Origin: JANNBN01 sp031430595
GTDB taxonomy: Bacteria; Actinomycetota; Acidimicrobiia; Acidimicrobiales; JANYDT01
Direction: 5' to 3'
Length of the DNA: 64,000 nt
Assembly: GCA_031430595.1 (NCBI GenBank)
Contig: JANPBU010000010.1
Coordinates: forward strand, 124,001 to 188,000
Within the stretch, counting starts at the first letter, position 1. Every line of letters begins with the position of its first letter. A program made the position numbers and the translations under genes. This document shows positions 42,061-51,080 of this stretch, in pieces. The notes beneath the pieces were generated by a model. That model was not told the origin of the DNA, made no database searches, and was given only the letters and a program-made list of their open reading frames with translations.

Positions 42061-42980
42061 GCCGAAACCAGTGCTTCTGACCCTGCCGTCAGGGCTTCAC
42101 GAACCCACGCAGAGTCTTCCCACGCAGCCAGCGAAAGCGCAATTCGCCGTGATGAGTCTTCCCCAATATTCGATTGGGTGGCTTTCAAAGCCCCCCAGTT
42201 AATATCGCCAATCACCCATCGCCCTTCGCTGTTTTGATGAAGGCTTTCATCAGGGATCGTGAACCCATAATCGTGCAGCATCGGAACAAACTTCTGTACG
42301 AACTTGTCTCGCAATGCCTCGTTCGTTTCGCTCTTCACCCTCCAACGAATAAGCAGGTCGTTCGCTTTAGTGGGCGGCCCAAAAAAGTGCATGACGGCTT
42401 CCCACCATCGATTCAAGGCATCTTGAAACATTTGATGTTGAACGTCGGTACCGTCGGCCAGTGTTAACAGCATCTCTTCACCGTGACGCATATGAAACCC
42501 TTCTTCGGCAACAATTCGGCGTAATATTCGACGATACGGGCCGTATGAGCAGTGTTTGAGAACCGCCTGTTGAGTGATGAGTGCAGCAGCATCGACCAAG
42601 AACGCGATCACAATTTGATCTGCCCACGTATGGGTTTTGTAATGAAACACATTGTGAAACTTCGATCGTCCGCCGAACAAATCGTCGAGCATTTGTTGCC
42701 GGGTTTTGACACCAAGGTCGGAAGCCACCATGTACAGAAGGTGAGCATGACCAATCTCATCTTGGGTTTTGGCAAGAAATGCGAGCTTACGATGCAGCCC
42801 AGGTGCCCGAACCACCCAATGTCGTTCGCACAGCCCTCCGAACAACTCTGAATTGGCGTGCATCTCGATGAATCGGAAGAGCTCCGACCGGTATTGCTCG
42901 GGCATGTCGTCGCCGGGCTCAACAATTCCGTCTGCGGCAAGAAAGACTTCGAATGCCTCGACCGAGTTCCAGGTTCTCAT
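42057..42980 (-). CDS. paaA: Phenylacetyl-CoA epoxidase catalytic subunit PaaA
   Basis: A 307-residue diiron oxygenase subunit, normal length for PaaA, which forms the ring-1,2-epoxide of phenylacetyl-CoA. Conserved parts are ANSELFGGLCERHWVVRAPGL, AKTQDEIGHAHLLYMVASDLG and RIVAEEGFHMRHGEEMLL, holding the Glu and His ligands of the diiron site. An AAGGAG ribosome site stands nine bases before the ATG. It is the first gene of the operon, and the palindromic operator candidate lies 15-30 bases upstream. Confidence 0.95.
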   Translation of the reverse strand: MRTWNSVEAFEVFLAADGIVEPGDDMPEQYRSELFRFIEMHANSELFGGLCERHWVVRAPGLHRKLAFLAKTQDEIGHAHLLYMVASDLGVKTRQQMLDDLFGGRSKFHNVFHYKTHTWADQIVIAFLVDAAALITQQAVLKHCSYGPYRRILRRIVAEEGFHMRHGEEMLLTLADGTDVQHQMFQDALNRWWEAVMHFFGPPTKANDLLIRWRVKSETNEALRDKFVQKFVPMLHDYGFTIPDESLHQNSEGRWVIGDINWGALKATQSNIGEDSSRRIALSLAAWEDSAWVREALTAGSEALVSA

Positions 42981-42994
42981 ACGCCCATTCTCCT

Positions 42995-43010
42995 TACCGA
43001 ACGTTCAGTA
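42995..43010. promoter_or_regulatory. Candidate operator for the TetR/PaaR regulator
   Basis: TACCGAACGTTCAGTA is a 16-bp palindrome matching in seven of eight half-site positions, the size and style of TetR-family operators. On the minus strand a TTGACT that could be a -35 box abuts it (43010-43015), so a bound repressor would block the paaA promoter. It also sits in the region shared with the divergent acyltransferase gene. Confidence 0.6.
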
Positions 43011-43090
43011 GTCAACCAAATTCTCAGCCTCGGGCCGGTATTTCGCTTCGAGGTGAAAGAAAACGGACGAACCAAAGCTCTCAACAAGAT

Positions 43091-44998
43091 GTGCCGAAGC
43101 GAAACCACTCATTCGACGGTCTTCGCGCCCTCGCTATAGCCGCCGTCATTGGCTACCACGCCGACATCGTTTGGTTGCCTGGAGGCTTTCTTGGGGTTGA
43201 AGTCTTCTTTGTACTTTCCGGGTACCTCATTGGCGGCACACTTTTTACCGAACTCGAGCGCAGTGGCCGAGTTCAACTGACGTCGTACCTCAGTCGGCGG
43301 GTACGACGTCTAGCTCCGGCGTTACTCACCATGCTTGGCGTGACGGCCGCCGTGGTGTTACTGCGGTTTCCAGACCAAGTCGGTCATCTTCGACGCGGAG
43401 CAATCGGCGGGGTGACCGGCTCTGGAAACTGGCTTGACCTGTACTTCGCAGGAGACTATTTCGCACAATTCGGGCGAGGGCCGATACTGCGTCACCTGTG
43501 GTCGTTTTCGGTAGAGGTTCAGGCCTACCTACTCTTGCCAATTCTCATTCCAGCCATTTGGCGAATCGCCGAGAAAAGTAGGGCGCTCGCCGCGACACTG
43601 CTCGGCGGACTCGGGCTCATGGCTTACATTTGGCAAGCCATCGTTGCGCTACACCCAAACGGTGCACCGCGGGCGTATTTTGGAACCGATACCCGAATCG
43701 GCGCAATCCTCTTCGGGGCAGCGCTGGCTGCCGTACAACCCGAACGATTCACTCGGTATGTACGCAGACAACCAACGGCGCTAATCGGTTTTCTTTGCCT
43801 TGTAGGTCTTGGTTTCGCCGCGGTAAGGGTGGACGGCACAGACGCAAACCTGTACCAAGGAATACTTGCAGCAACCGCTGCATTGACTGTGTTGGTGATA
43901 GCGGCCTCTAGCGGAACTCAAACGAGCAGCCTGTCGAGAGTTCTTTCAGCGCCCCCGTTACGTTGGATCGGAACACGGTCATACGGGCTGTATTTGTGGC
44001 ACTGGCCGATCTTTGTGTTTACGCGACCGATAGCTGGTGTTCCCATGTCGTGGCTGGGCTTCGTCGCACGAGTAGCTGCAGCCTCGCTACTGGCTGAAGT
44101 TTCGTTTCGATGGATCGAAGGCGGGTCAACATTGACGACTCGGGTTCGGATAGAAACTCGTCGACGACTCGGCTTGACAGTTGCCGTGTGTGTATCAATC
44201 GCCCTCGCGTTCGGGGTTGCAACTGCGTCCCCGGCCCGCCTTGTTGCCAGTGACGACCCACAACGTCTTGGGCTCGTGGTCGCACTGGACGTGACCTCGA
44301 TTCCGACAACCGTTGCACCGGTAACCACGTTGCCGGCAACCACCTCGCCCCTCACCACATTGCCGCCCCTAACCGTATTCGCGAATCCGACTTCGGTAAG
44401 TCAGAACGTCGGTCCATTGCCCGACCGGCAGTCTGGAAGTCAGAAGACCATTCTGAGCGCCACAGTCCTACCCGAAACCACACGTCAGCCTGACGCCTTC
44501 GAGCCCGACACCACAGTCCGTCCTTCCATCTTGGCGAGCGACCTCACCCTCATCGGCGATTCGGTTATGCGCGTCGCAGAACGGTCACTGACCGCGCGGC
44601 TGGGGCCGGGATACGTACTCGATACCGAAGTAGGCCGACAGTTTCCGTCGGCTATGGATCGCGTCGCCGCCCTACGAGCAGAAGGCCTACTCTACCCGGT
44701 TGTTGTCATTGGGCTCGGAACGAATGGTCCGTTCAGAGATAAAGAAATAGATGCTTTGATCGCAGAATTAGGTGACCGTCGCACCATTGCCTTTGTCAAG
44801 GTGGAGGTTCCGCGACGTTGGAAGAACAGCGTGAACGAAGCGCTTGACCGAGCCAAGCAACGACACCCCGAAATCGTTGTGATTGATTGGCCATTACTTG
44901 TCGAGGAACAAGGCCTGACGCTTTCCGATGGAGTGCATCCGGCCCCAAAGGCCGCCGCTGCCTACACCGACCTCCTGCTCAAGTCGGTTGTGTCGTGA
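43091..44998 (+). CDS. OafA/YrhL-type membrane acyltransferase with SGNH domain
   Basis: A 635-residue acyltransferase-3 protein with about ten membrane helices and a C-terminal extracytoplasmic SGNH hydrolase-like domain. N-terminal signatures are FDGLRALAIAAVIGYHAD with the catalytic His, FLGVEVFFVLSGYLI and RRVRRLAP. A Thr/Pro-rich linker (about nt 44290-44500) leads to the SGNH domain with IGDSVMRVA, IGLGTNGPF and SDGVHPA. Such proteins O-acetylate cell-surface glycans or peptidoglycan. The frame is open upstream into paaA; the GTG at 43091 is preferred because it leaves a divergent promoter region. Confidence 0.88.
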   Translation: MPKRNHSFDGLRALAIAAVIGYHADIVWLPGGFLGVEVFFVLSGYLIGGTLFTELERSGRVQLTSYLSRRVRRLAPALLTMLGVTAAVVLLRFPDQVGHLRRGAIGGVTGSGNWLDLYFAGDYFAQFGRGPILRHLWSFSVEVQAYLLLPILIPAIWRIAEKSRALAATLLGGLGLMAYIWQAIVALHPNGAPRAYFGTDTRIGAILFGAALAAVQPERFTRYVRRQPTALIGFLCLVGLGFAAVRVDGTDANLYQGILAATAALTVLVIAASSGTQTSSLSRVLSAPPLRWIGTRSYGLYLWHWPIFVFTRPIAGVPMSWLGFVARVAAASLLAEVSFRWIEGGSTLTTRVRIETRRRLGLTVAVCVSIALAFGVATASPARLVASDDPQRLGLVVALDVTSIPTTVAPVTTLPATTSPLTTLPPLTVFANPTSVSQNVGPLPDRQSGSQKTILSATVLPETTRQPDAFEPDTTVRPSILASDLTLIGDSVMRVAERSLTARLGPGYVLDTEVGRQFPSAMDRVAALRAEGLLYPVVVIGLGTNGPFRDKEIDALIAELGDRRTIAFVKVEVPRRWKNSVNEALDRAKQRHPEIVVIDWPLLVEEQGLTLSDGVHPAPKAAAAYTDLLLKSVVS

Positions 44999-45014
44999 AC
45001 TGTCAGTCGTTTAC

Positions 45015-45560
45015 ATGAACACAGCGGTTTTGTATCGATCACCCAACTCTTCGTCGATCGCGACAACAATGGGGAGTCCCCCAGGTGCCCACGTGATCGA
45101 TTCAACTACATCCGAATTTGAGTCATTCGTTGCCGTCGACGGCCTGAAACTGCGACGTATCTTCACGGCTCGCTACGGTGTCGAGGTAGGTGGCGATATC
45201 CACGCAGAATCTTTGGCCTGGGCTTGGGAACACTGGGAGAAGCTTCGAGTGATGAACAACCCGGTTGGTTATCTGTATCGAGTGGCCCAGTCTGCCAGCC
45301 GCCCCCACCGCCGATGGCTGGTTCGAACTTCGTTTCCGGCCAAGATGCCGGAACGGTGGCACGTAGATCGCGATCCGACGTTGTTTGCGTCACTTCAAGG
45401 CCTGTCTGATAATCAGCGAACCGCTGTGCTCATGGTGCACGGACACGGCTTGAGCTACGCCGAGGTAGCTGAAGCACTCAATTGTTCGGTTTCGGCCGTC
45501 ACTAACTACCTTCACCGGGGCCTAGCTATTTTACGACGCGAGTTACAGGAAGAATCATGA
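45015..45560 (+). CDS. ECF-type RNA polymerase sigma factor
   Basis: About 181 residues from the ATG of MNTAVLYRSP; an ATG at 45069 is another option. Region 2 is seen in FESFVAVDGLKLRRIFTARYGV to NNPVGYLYRVAQSASR, and region 4 in LQGLSDNQRTAVLMVHGHGLSYAEVAEALNCSVSAV followed by a recognition helix. These support a group IV sigma factor. Its stop overlaps the start of the following membrane protein gene by four bases, the usual arrangement with an anti-sigma factor. The signal it responds to is unknown. Confidence 0.85.
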   Translation: MNTAVLYRSPNSSSIATTMGSPPGAHVIDSTTSEFESFVAVDGLKLRRIFTARYGVEVGGDIHAESLAWAWEHWEKLRVMNNPVGYLYRVAQSASRPHRRWLVRTSFPAKMPERWHVDRDPTLFASLQGLSDNQRTAVLMVHGHGLSYAEVAEALNCSVSAVTNYLHRGLAILRRELQEES

Positions 45561-46819
45561 CTGAATCGCTAGAAGAGCGCCTTGCGAAGGCAGCACAAAG
45601 TCTCGACCTTGGGGCTGAACGCTATGCGCGCAAACAAACAACTCTTGGGGGTGCGCCGCATGATCAGCGTCGACGAGCTCGCTCGGTAACTCGCGCCGTT
45701 TTAGCGGTTGGTTCGATTGCTGCCGCAACAGCGCTTGCCGTCGGCCTTTCATCAACCGACCGCAGGCCGTCCAGGATTAAGGAACCGTCAGAAATTGCTT
45801 CGGTCGGGCAGTTCAGTCGACAGGTGTTGCGGTCGGTTGGTGACGTAACCATCACGCTTCCCGGGGTGCCCGCCGGCCAGGTAGGCCAGCCTGCAAAGTT
45901 GTCAAATGGTTTGGCCAACCTCGATGATGGCAGCACCGTTGTTGTTACTGACGCTGATCTCATCGATGACGTCAACGGCGATGGCGTGCAAGATGCCGTG
46001 CTCCTCGTGACCCTCTTTGACCAATCGGAGTCTTCGGTCGAAGGTTCGGCGCAGTCAAGTATTCATGTGGTTACCTTGCCTAACAGAGGAACATCGGGCG
46101 GCACCGAGCCGTCTCGAGAGATCGCTCGCACGCTCGACTACTACGCCGCTGACACTCTTTATGCATCACCGCCTGCACCAGCCTTCACCGGCATAATTCA
46201 GATCAGCCAAATCCGGGCGACGAAGTCGTGCTGTCAGGCCGACCTTCAATTCACTGATTTTGCGTACGCCGATGGTGTGTTGAGCCCGTCGGGTTCACGT
46301 ACCTTGACTCGCTCGCAGCTTGGCGATGTTGCCGACCAATTTCATGAAATCAAATTCTTTGTGGGAACTGACTCAGGCATTGTAGACCTCACCGAAAATG
46401 AGGCAACTGGCTGGTTTTGGGCCAAGGCCGGCCAAACACTCACCATCACATCGAACAATAAGACGTTTCTGCCAGACGGAAAAAGCCGCTTCCGCCGTGC
46501 AATAGTCGTACGTTTGAAAGATCCACAAGCACCTGTCGAGGTTCTCTCTAAAGGTACCCAACCGGCGAACGTTGCCTCCAACAAGTCCCAGCCATCCAAA
46601 GACCAGGCATCCAAAGACCAGACATCCAAAGACCAAGCATCTCAAGACCAGCCATCTCAGGTTCCGGCTGTGGTCGGCGAAGGAGTCCTTCCCGACGTGA
46701 TCACGTTCGAGCTTCCGTTCAGTGCTCGCTACCAACTGTTTGCTGCTGCCAGCGGCGATCCGAGTGGGTTCGTCGATGCAACATCTGGCGAATCAACGAT
46801 CACCCTCACGATCCGCTAA
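45557..46819 (+). CDS. Membrane protein paired with the ECF sigma factor, putative anti-sigma
   Basis: A 420-residue protein with a short cytoplasmic N terminus (about 45 residues, including LEERLAKAAQSLDLGAERYA), one membrane helix (AVLAVGSIAAATALAVGLSS) and a large outer domain. The outer part contains a DLIDDVNGDGVQDAVLLV segment of FG-GAP or calcium-loop type, and two adjacent cysteines (SCCQADL). Near the end is a (QxSKD)n repeat. Coupling to the sigma gene by a four-base overlap suggests an anti-sigma or sensor role, but no ZAS-type zinc motif is visible, so this is inference from position. Confidence 0.6.
   Translation: MTESLEERLAKAAQSLDLGAERYARKQTTLGGAPHDQRRRARSVTRAVLAVGSIAAATALAVGLSSTDRRPSRIKEPSEIASVGQFSRQVLRSVGDVTITLPGVPAGQVGQPAKLSNGLANLDDGSTVVVTDADLIDDVNGDGVQDAVLLVTLFDQSESSVEGSAQSSIHVVTLPNRGTSGGTEPSREIARTLDYYAADTLYASPPAPAFTGIIQISQIRATKSCCQADLQFTDFAYADGVLSPSGSRTLTRSQLGDVADQFHEIKFFVGTDSGIVDLTENEATGWFWAKAGQTLTITSNNKTFLPDGKSRFRRAIVVRLKDPQAPVEVLSKGTQPANVASNKSQPSKDQASKDQTSKDQASQDQPSQVPAVVGEGVLPDVITFELPFSARYQLFAAASGDPSGFVDATSGESTITLTIR
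46593..46660. repeat. 15-bp minisatellite, about 4.5 copies
   Basis: Units of CATCCAAAGACCAGG repeat at 46593, 46608, 46623 and 46638, then a partial unit. They encode the (QASKD) repeat of the sigma-associated membrane protein and keep the frame, so copy number can change without disrupting the gene. Confidence 0.9.
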
Positions 46820-46890
46820 GGCTGGCCCGCACCGGTCGCCCTGCCGACAGCCGTTTGCGAGGCAACGACACAATCTGAAAGGGTTATGGG

Positions 46891-48072
46891 GTGACCTACG
46901 CAACCCGACAGATGCACGATGCCGATTCGCACATCTTTGAACCGGCAGACTGGCTTCACCCCTATCTAGACAGCGCCACCAATGAAGCGGTTCCTCGACT
47001 TTGGGAAGAATCCGACGAGGCAACCACGACCGGCATCGATGCCTTGGCGGCCGACAAGCAGCACGATGACCCCACCTACCGTGCCCATGACGAATCACAG
47101 ATCATGCTCAGGAAAAACTTCGATGCGACTGGCGCTTGGCGTGCTGCAGACCGCCCGATTGCCCTTGACCTCTTAGGTTTTGACACCCAACTCGTGTTCG
47201 ATACATTTGCCACCGCGACCTCGATTGTGACTGCTCAACGAAACCCTGCACTCGGCGTCCTCTTGGCCGAGGGTCAGCGTCGGGCAATGATCGATTGGTG
47301 CTCGGTAGACCAAAGACTTCTTCCGGTGGTCGTTGTCCCTTTGAACGATCGGGCCGAAGCGATACGTCTCGCATACCAGGCAATCGATGCCGGTGCTGCT
47401 GCTATCCAAATTGGTCAGTACTGTCCGATCGGTCATTCGCCTTCACATTTCGAACTCGAGCCAATGTGGGAAGCCTGTGCTGAAGCCGGGGTTCCAGTTG
47501 TTATGCACGTAGCCGGTGCCGGTGGCTTTGTACTGTCCACTGACTATTTCATTAACGGACGTGCGCCTGTTCCCGATTTTCACGGTGGCGATACCAACTT
47601 CAAAAGCCTCGACTACTTATCAATCCCTTACCCGGTGATGCAAACCCTCAGTGCGCTTATTATTGACGGTATTTTGCAACGTCACCCTAAGCTGCGCATT
47701 GGCTGTATCGAAGTTGGGGCATCTTGGCTACCGGGGTTTATGCGGATGCTTGATTCGGCCCACACGGCCTTCGGTCGAAACGAAGAACGCCTCTCGTCAA
47801 TGGACCTTCTTCCGTCGCAGTACATCGACCGACAGGTGCGAGTCACTCCCTATCCCCATGAAGATACAGGGTGGATCATTAACGGCACTGGCCCAAACGT
47901 TTGTCTGTTCAGTTCAGACTTTCCTCATGTTGAAGGTGGACGAAACCCGCTCGCGAGATTCGAACGCACCATGGACATGCACGGTATTTCTGAAGATTCA
48001 AAACATGCGTTTTATGTCAACAACTTTGTCGACTTGCTGGGCCCGGTTCTGCGTCGCCGCAATCTGGCCTAG
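46891..48072 (+). CDS. Amidohydrolase (ACMSD-like, amidohydrolase-2 family)
   Basis: A 393-residue TIM-barrel hydrolase or decarboxylase of the amidohydrolase-2 family, which includes ACMSD and related decarboxylases. The N-terminal motif HDADSHIFEP stands where these enzymes carry their first metal residues, then MHVAGAGGFVLS with a His ligand, and the late SSDFPHVEGGRNPLARFE holds the conserved Asp. It begins with GTG. The substrate cannot be named. The gene is convergent with the following PLP enzyme, with seven bases between the ends. Confidence 0.82.
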   Translation: MTYATRQMHDADSHIFEPADWLHPYLDSATNEAVPRLWEESDEATTTGIDALAADKQHDDPTYRAHDESQIMLRKNFDATGAWRAADRPIALDLLGFDTQLVFDTFATATSIVTAQRNPALGVLLAEGQRRAMIDWCSVDQRLLPVVVVPLNDRAEAIRLAYQAIDAGAAAIQIGQYCPIGHSPSHFELEPMWEACAEAGVPVVMHVAGAGGFVLSTDYFINGRAPVPDFHGGDTNFKSLDYLSIPYPVMQTLSALIIDGILQRHPKLRIGCIEVGASWLPGFMRMLDSAHTAFGRNEERLSSMDLLPSQYIDRQVRVTPYPHEDTGWIINGTGPNVCLFSSDFPHVEGGRNPLARFERTMDMHGISEDSKHAFYVNNFVDLLGPVLRRRNLA

Positions 48073-48079
48073 ATCTGGC

Positions 48080-49255
48080 CTACGCCTGCCGAAGGGCCTC
48101 GTCAAGGTCGCTTATTAAATCATCGACGTGCTCTAAGCCCACAGACAAACGAATGAGCCCTCCGGTAATTTGCTGCTCGGCAAGTTCCTCTTCGAGAAGG
48201 CCGGTATGAGTTGTCGTTATCGGATGCGTGATCAGCGACTCGGGGCCACCAAGCGACGTGGCCTTTCGGAAGATACGAACACCATCAACGAGTTTCGCAG
48301 CAGCAACTGCACCACCATCAAGTTCGAAACTCAGGAGGCCTCCAGCTTGGCGCATCTGGCGCTTCACCAGTTCTGCTTGCGGATGATCAGGTAACGAAAG
48401 GTGTGCGACCCGACCGATTCCGTCTTGGTCTCGTAGCCACATTGCCAATCGCGCTGACGATTCGCTTTGTTGGCGAAGACGTGGACCGAGCGTTCGAATT
48501 CCGCGCAACCCATTCATGGCATCAAAGGCCGAAGCGTTGGCGCCTTGAAGAACAGCGAAACCCCAAATCCAGTCGATGAGGTCACGCTCACCAGCAACGG
48601 CACCAAGGCTCGCATCGTTATGTCCGCAGATGGCTTTCGTCGCCGAGTGAACCACGAGGTTGACACCGTGAGCAAGGGGGTTTTGCCCAAGTGGGGTTGC
48701 AAAGGTTGAATCAACAACTGTGATTGGCATAAGCCCCCCGATTTCGTCGAGGTCAACAAGTTCAAGCCAAGGGTTGGTTGGTGTCTCAGCCAATACCAAC
48801 TGGGTTTTTCCTGGAACAATTGCGTTGGCGAACTCACCCGGTTTCGTACCATCGACAAACGTGACATCGATTCCAAAACGCGGACATACGGACGTAAGCA
48901 GAGTCGTGGTTCCACCATAGAGTTGGCGTTGGGCAACGATATGTCCGCCCGTGCTGACAATTGCGAATATGCATGCGTACAGAGCACCCATGCCGGAAGC
49001 AAACGCTCTGGCAGCCTCGGCACCTTCCAGCTCGGCAATCGCATCTTCGAACGCACCCACTGTTGGGTTGCCATATCGCGCATAAAATTCGCGAGGCCTC
49101 GCCGTGCGGGCCATCTTTGCGGCCGCAGCATGCGAGTCAGTCTGGAAAGCGGTCGACGTCCAGAGCGTCGGCGAAAGCGCTGAACCATCCGCGGAACGAC
49201 CAGCGGTAATCGCCCGCGTCTCAAGGTGTTGCGGTCGTGGTTGATCCCCCATCAC
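48080..49255 (-). CDS. Cys/Met-metabolism PLP enzyme (cystathionine gamma-synthase / methionine gamma-lyase-like)
   Basis: A 391-residue fold-type I PLP enzyme of the trans-sulfuration family. Conserved parts are YARYGNPTVGAFEDAIAELEGAEAA, SGMGALYA, QLYGGTTTLL, TPTNPWLELVDL, VVDSTFATPLGQNP and the PLP lysine in HSATKAICGHNDASLG, ending with TSLGGPESLITHP and RLSVGLEHVDDLI. Family members perform gamma-synthase, beta-lyase, gamma-lyase or sulfhydrylase reactions, which cannot be separated by reading alone. It diverges from the esterase gene that follows. Confidence 0.88.
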   Translation of the reverse strand: MMGDQPRPQHLETRAITAGRSADGSALSPTLWTSTAFQTDSHAAAAKMARTARPREFYARYGNPTVGAFEDAIAELEGAEAARAFASGMGALYACIFAIVSTGGHIVAQRQLYGGTTTLLTSVCPRFGIDVTFVDGTKPGEFANAIVPGKTQLVLAETPTNPWLELVDLDEIGGLMPITVVDSTFATPLGQNPLAHGVNLVVHSATKAICGHNDASLGAVAGERDLIDWIWGFAVLQGANASAFDAMNGLRGIRTLGPRLRQQSESSARLAMWLRDQDGIGRVAHLSLPDHPQAELVKRQMRQAGGLLSFELDGGAVAAAKLVDGVRIFRKATSLGGPESLITHPITTTHTGLLEEELAEQQITGGLIRLSVGLEHVDDLISDLDEALRQA

Positions 49256-49321
49256 CCCAAACTACCGCCCTCAACCGAACGGCGGAGCGACCTGACTACA
49301 AAAGTAAGGCAAGCTCAATCA

Positions 49322-49873
49322 ATGCAGATCCTGAGCCAACCTTCGTTAGTGCTGCTGCACGGCCACGCTGGTAGCGCTCACACGTTTCGCAACCTTGCCG
49401 AACAACTTGGGCCCGAACGTGTCACTTTGCCTCAGAGCCCCCTGTTCGCTGAGGTTCGAGCTTGGTGGAGTCATGATGATTTCGGACCGACTATCTGCAA
49501 CATCAAAGAACTTGAGTTGCCGTCGGGCCCGATTGTCATCGGTGGGTTTAGCCAGGGTGCTTCGATGGCCGCAGCGGTGGCTGCGTGCACCGAGCAGGTG
49601 GTGGGTCTGATTTGTGTGGCGGGGTTTCTTCCCGAACCGGTTCCTGAACTGTTGCGCCCTCTTCCGGCATTGTTGTTGCACAGTTCCGAAGACGAAACCG
49701 TGGATCCGTTTCTTGGGACCAGGTTGGCCCGGTGGGCAGTTTCGGCAGGTTGTTCGGTGACGCAACATGAGTACTTGGGTGGGCATCGGTGGACCGATCG
49801 AGTCGACGAACTGGTTGTCGAATGGTTTCTCAATTTTACCCTCGCCTCAGAAAAGCTGAGTTTCGATGCCTGA
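49322..49873 (+). CDS. Phospholipase/carboxylesterase-like alpha/beta hydrolase
   Basis: A 183-residue compact alpha/beta hydrolase. The oxyanion region is LVLLHGHAGSAHTF, the nucleophile elbow is GGFSQGASMA, the acid is in SEDETVDPFLG and the histidine in LGGHRWTDRV. This is the carboxylesterase/phospholipase YpfH-like pattern. The ATG at 49322 is preceded by AAGG; the upstream frame to 49226 is a shadow. Its end overlaps the kinase-fold gene by eight bases. Confidence 0.82.
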   Translation: MQILSQPSLVLLHGHAGSAHTFRNLAEQLGPERVTLPQSPLFAEVRAWWSHDDFGPTICNIKELELPSGPIVIGGFSQGASMAAAVAACTEQVVGLICVAGFLPEPVPELLRPLPALLLHSSEDETVDPFLGTRLARWAVSAGCSVTQHEYLGGHRWTDRVDELVVEWFLNFTLASEKLSFDA

Positions 49874-51005
49874 AGATCTTCATTCGCCGTTACCCGAAGT
49901 GCCAGGTTGGCGTCGCATCGGGCTGAGTCAACGTGACGGAGAACGAGCGATGCGAGCGATGTGGTCGGCGTTCGAAGACGAACGATCAATCGCCTCAGTC
50001 GTCGAAGTTTCGGCAAACGTTTCAACCAATCGTGTTTACCGCCTGACCTTGAGTGATGCCACCAACATATTCGTCAAGGCATCTACGTTCGGAAGCTATT
50101 TCTTATTCCGCGAAGATCATGACCGTATTGCCCGACTGGTACGTGCGCTTAGTACATCGAAGCGATTCGGCAACTTTTTAGCCAAACCGCTTGAGCAAAG
50201 CTCCAAAGTGGTGACAACCTACGACGGCACCGTTTGGGCTGTTGCATACGAGGAGGTTGAGCGGCGAGCACAACTTCCGAAAATCCTCGAAAACCCTCAG
50301 ATCGAGCGACTCGCTCATGAAATCGCAGCATTTCATTTGGAGTGTCGCGATGCTTGCGCTGAGAGCGCTCCGACGGGGCGAATTCCGCCGGCCAGTACTT
50401 CGATCAAAACTGACATCATTCGCTTACTTGACCTCGGCCGTGACCGACTCGCGGCTAGGACCCTTCGACTTGATCACGACCAACTCGATATTGTGCGTCG
50501 CCACGCTCATCAGTTTCTAGTTGCGCTTGACGATCTGGGCTACGACGACATGGCCCGAATACCGGTGCTTGTCGATTGGAATCTTGGCAATTTCTCTGTC
50601 GACTCTCCGACCGCCGGTCAGTCAACGGAAGGCGAATTCAGCCTCTTCAGTCGGTGGGATTACGACTGGTTCCGTACCGAACCACCCTGGCTTGACTTCT
50701 ACTTTCTGTCGCGGGTTTCATCGCAGACCGGCGACCGGACTCAGTTCAGTTACGGCATGCACACCTTGCAGGAACCAAGATTTCAGCGGTTCCTCGCTGC
50801 CTATCAAGAAATCAACCCAATGACTGAACGTGACATTGCGTTCCTTCGCGAAACGTATCGGTTCTTCATCCTGCATTACGTCATTGCGAACGGAGACCTG
50901 TTCTTCCGCCACGATCTGGCCACAAAATTGCGAGCCGATGCGATTTCGGTTGAGCTACCCATGATCGAGCGAGCCGACCTTTCCAAGCTTCGGGCCAGGG
51001 CTTAG
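49866..51005 (+). CDS. Aminoglycoside phosphotransferase-fold kinase-like protein
   Basis: A 379-residue protein that looks like a diverged APH/choline-kinase fold. The N lobe has VSANVSTNRVYRLTLSDATNIFVKAS with the ATP-lysine position. The C lobe has the catalytic-loop equivalent VLVDWNLGNFSVD, with Asp and Asn spaced as in HGDLHPGNV-type loops, and the metal Asp in RWDYDWFRTEPPWLDFYFL. The substrate is unknown. It is translationally coupled to the small esterase before it by an eight-base overlap. The assignment is moderate. Confidence 0.6.
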   Translation: MPEDLHSPLPEVPGWRRIGLSQRDGERAMRAMWSAFEDERSIASVVEVSANVSTNRVYRLTLSDATNIFVKASTFGSYFLFREDHDRIARLVRALSTSKRFGNFLAKPLEQSSKVVTTYDGTVWAVAYEEVERRAQLPKILENPQIERLAHEIAAFHLECRDACAESAPTGRIPPASTSIKTDIIRLLDLGRDRLAARTLRLDHDQLDIVRRHAHQFLVALDDLGYDDMARIPVLVDWNLGNFSVDSPTAGQSTEGEFSLFSRWDYDWFRTEPPWLDFYFLSRVSSQTGDRTQFSYGMHTLQEPRFQRFLAAYQEINPMTERDIAFLRETYRFFILHYVIANGDLFFRHDLATKLRADAISVELPMIERADLSKLRARA

Positions 51006-51080
51006 TTTGCTCGCCCTTCAGCAGATCGCCTTTATTGCCGCAGATCGTGTCGACAACGTGCAGACGAGCACCGCAAAATT

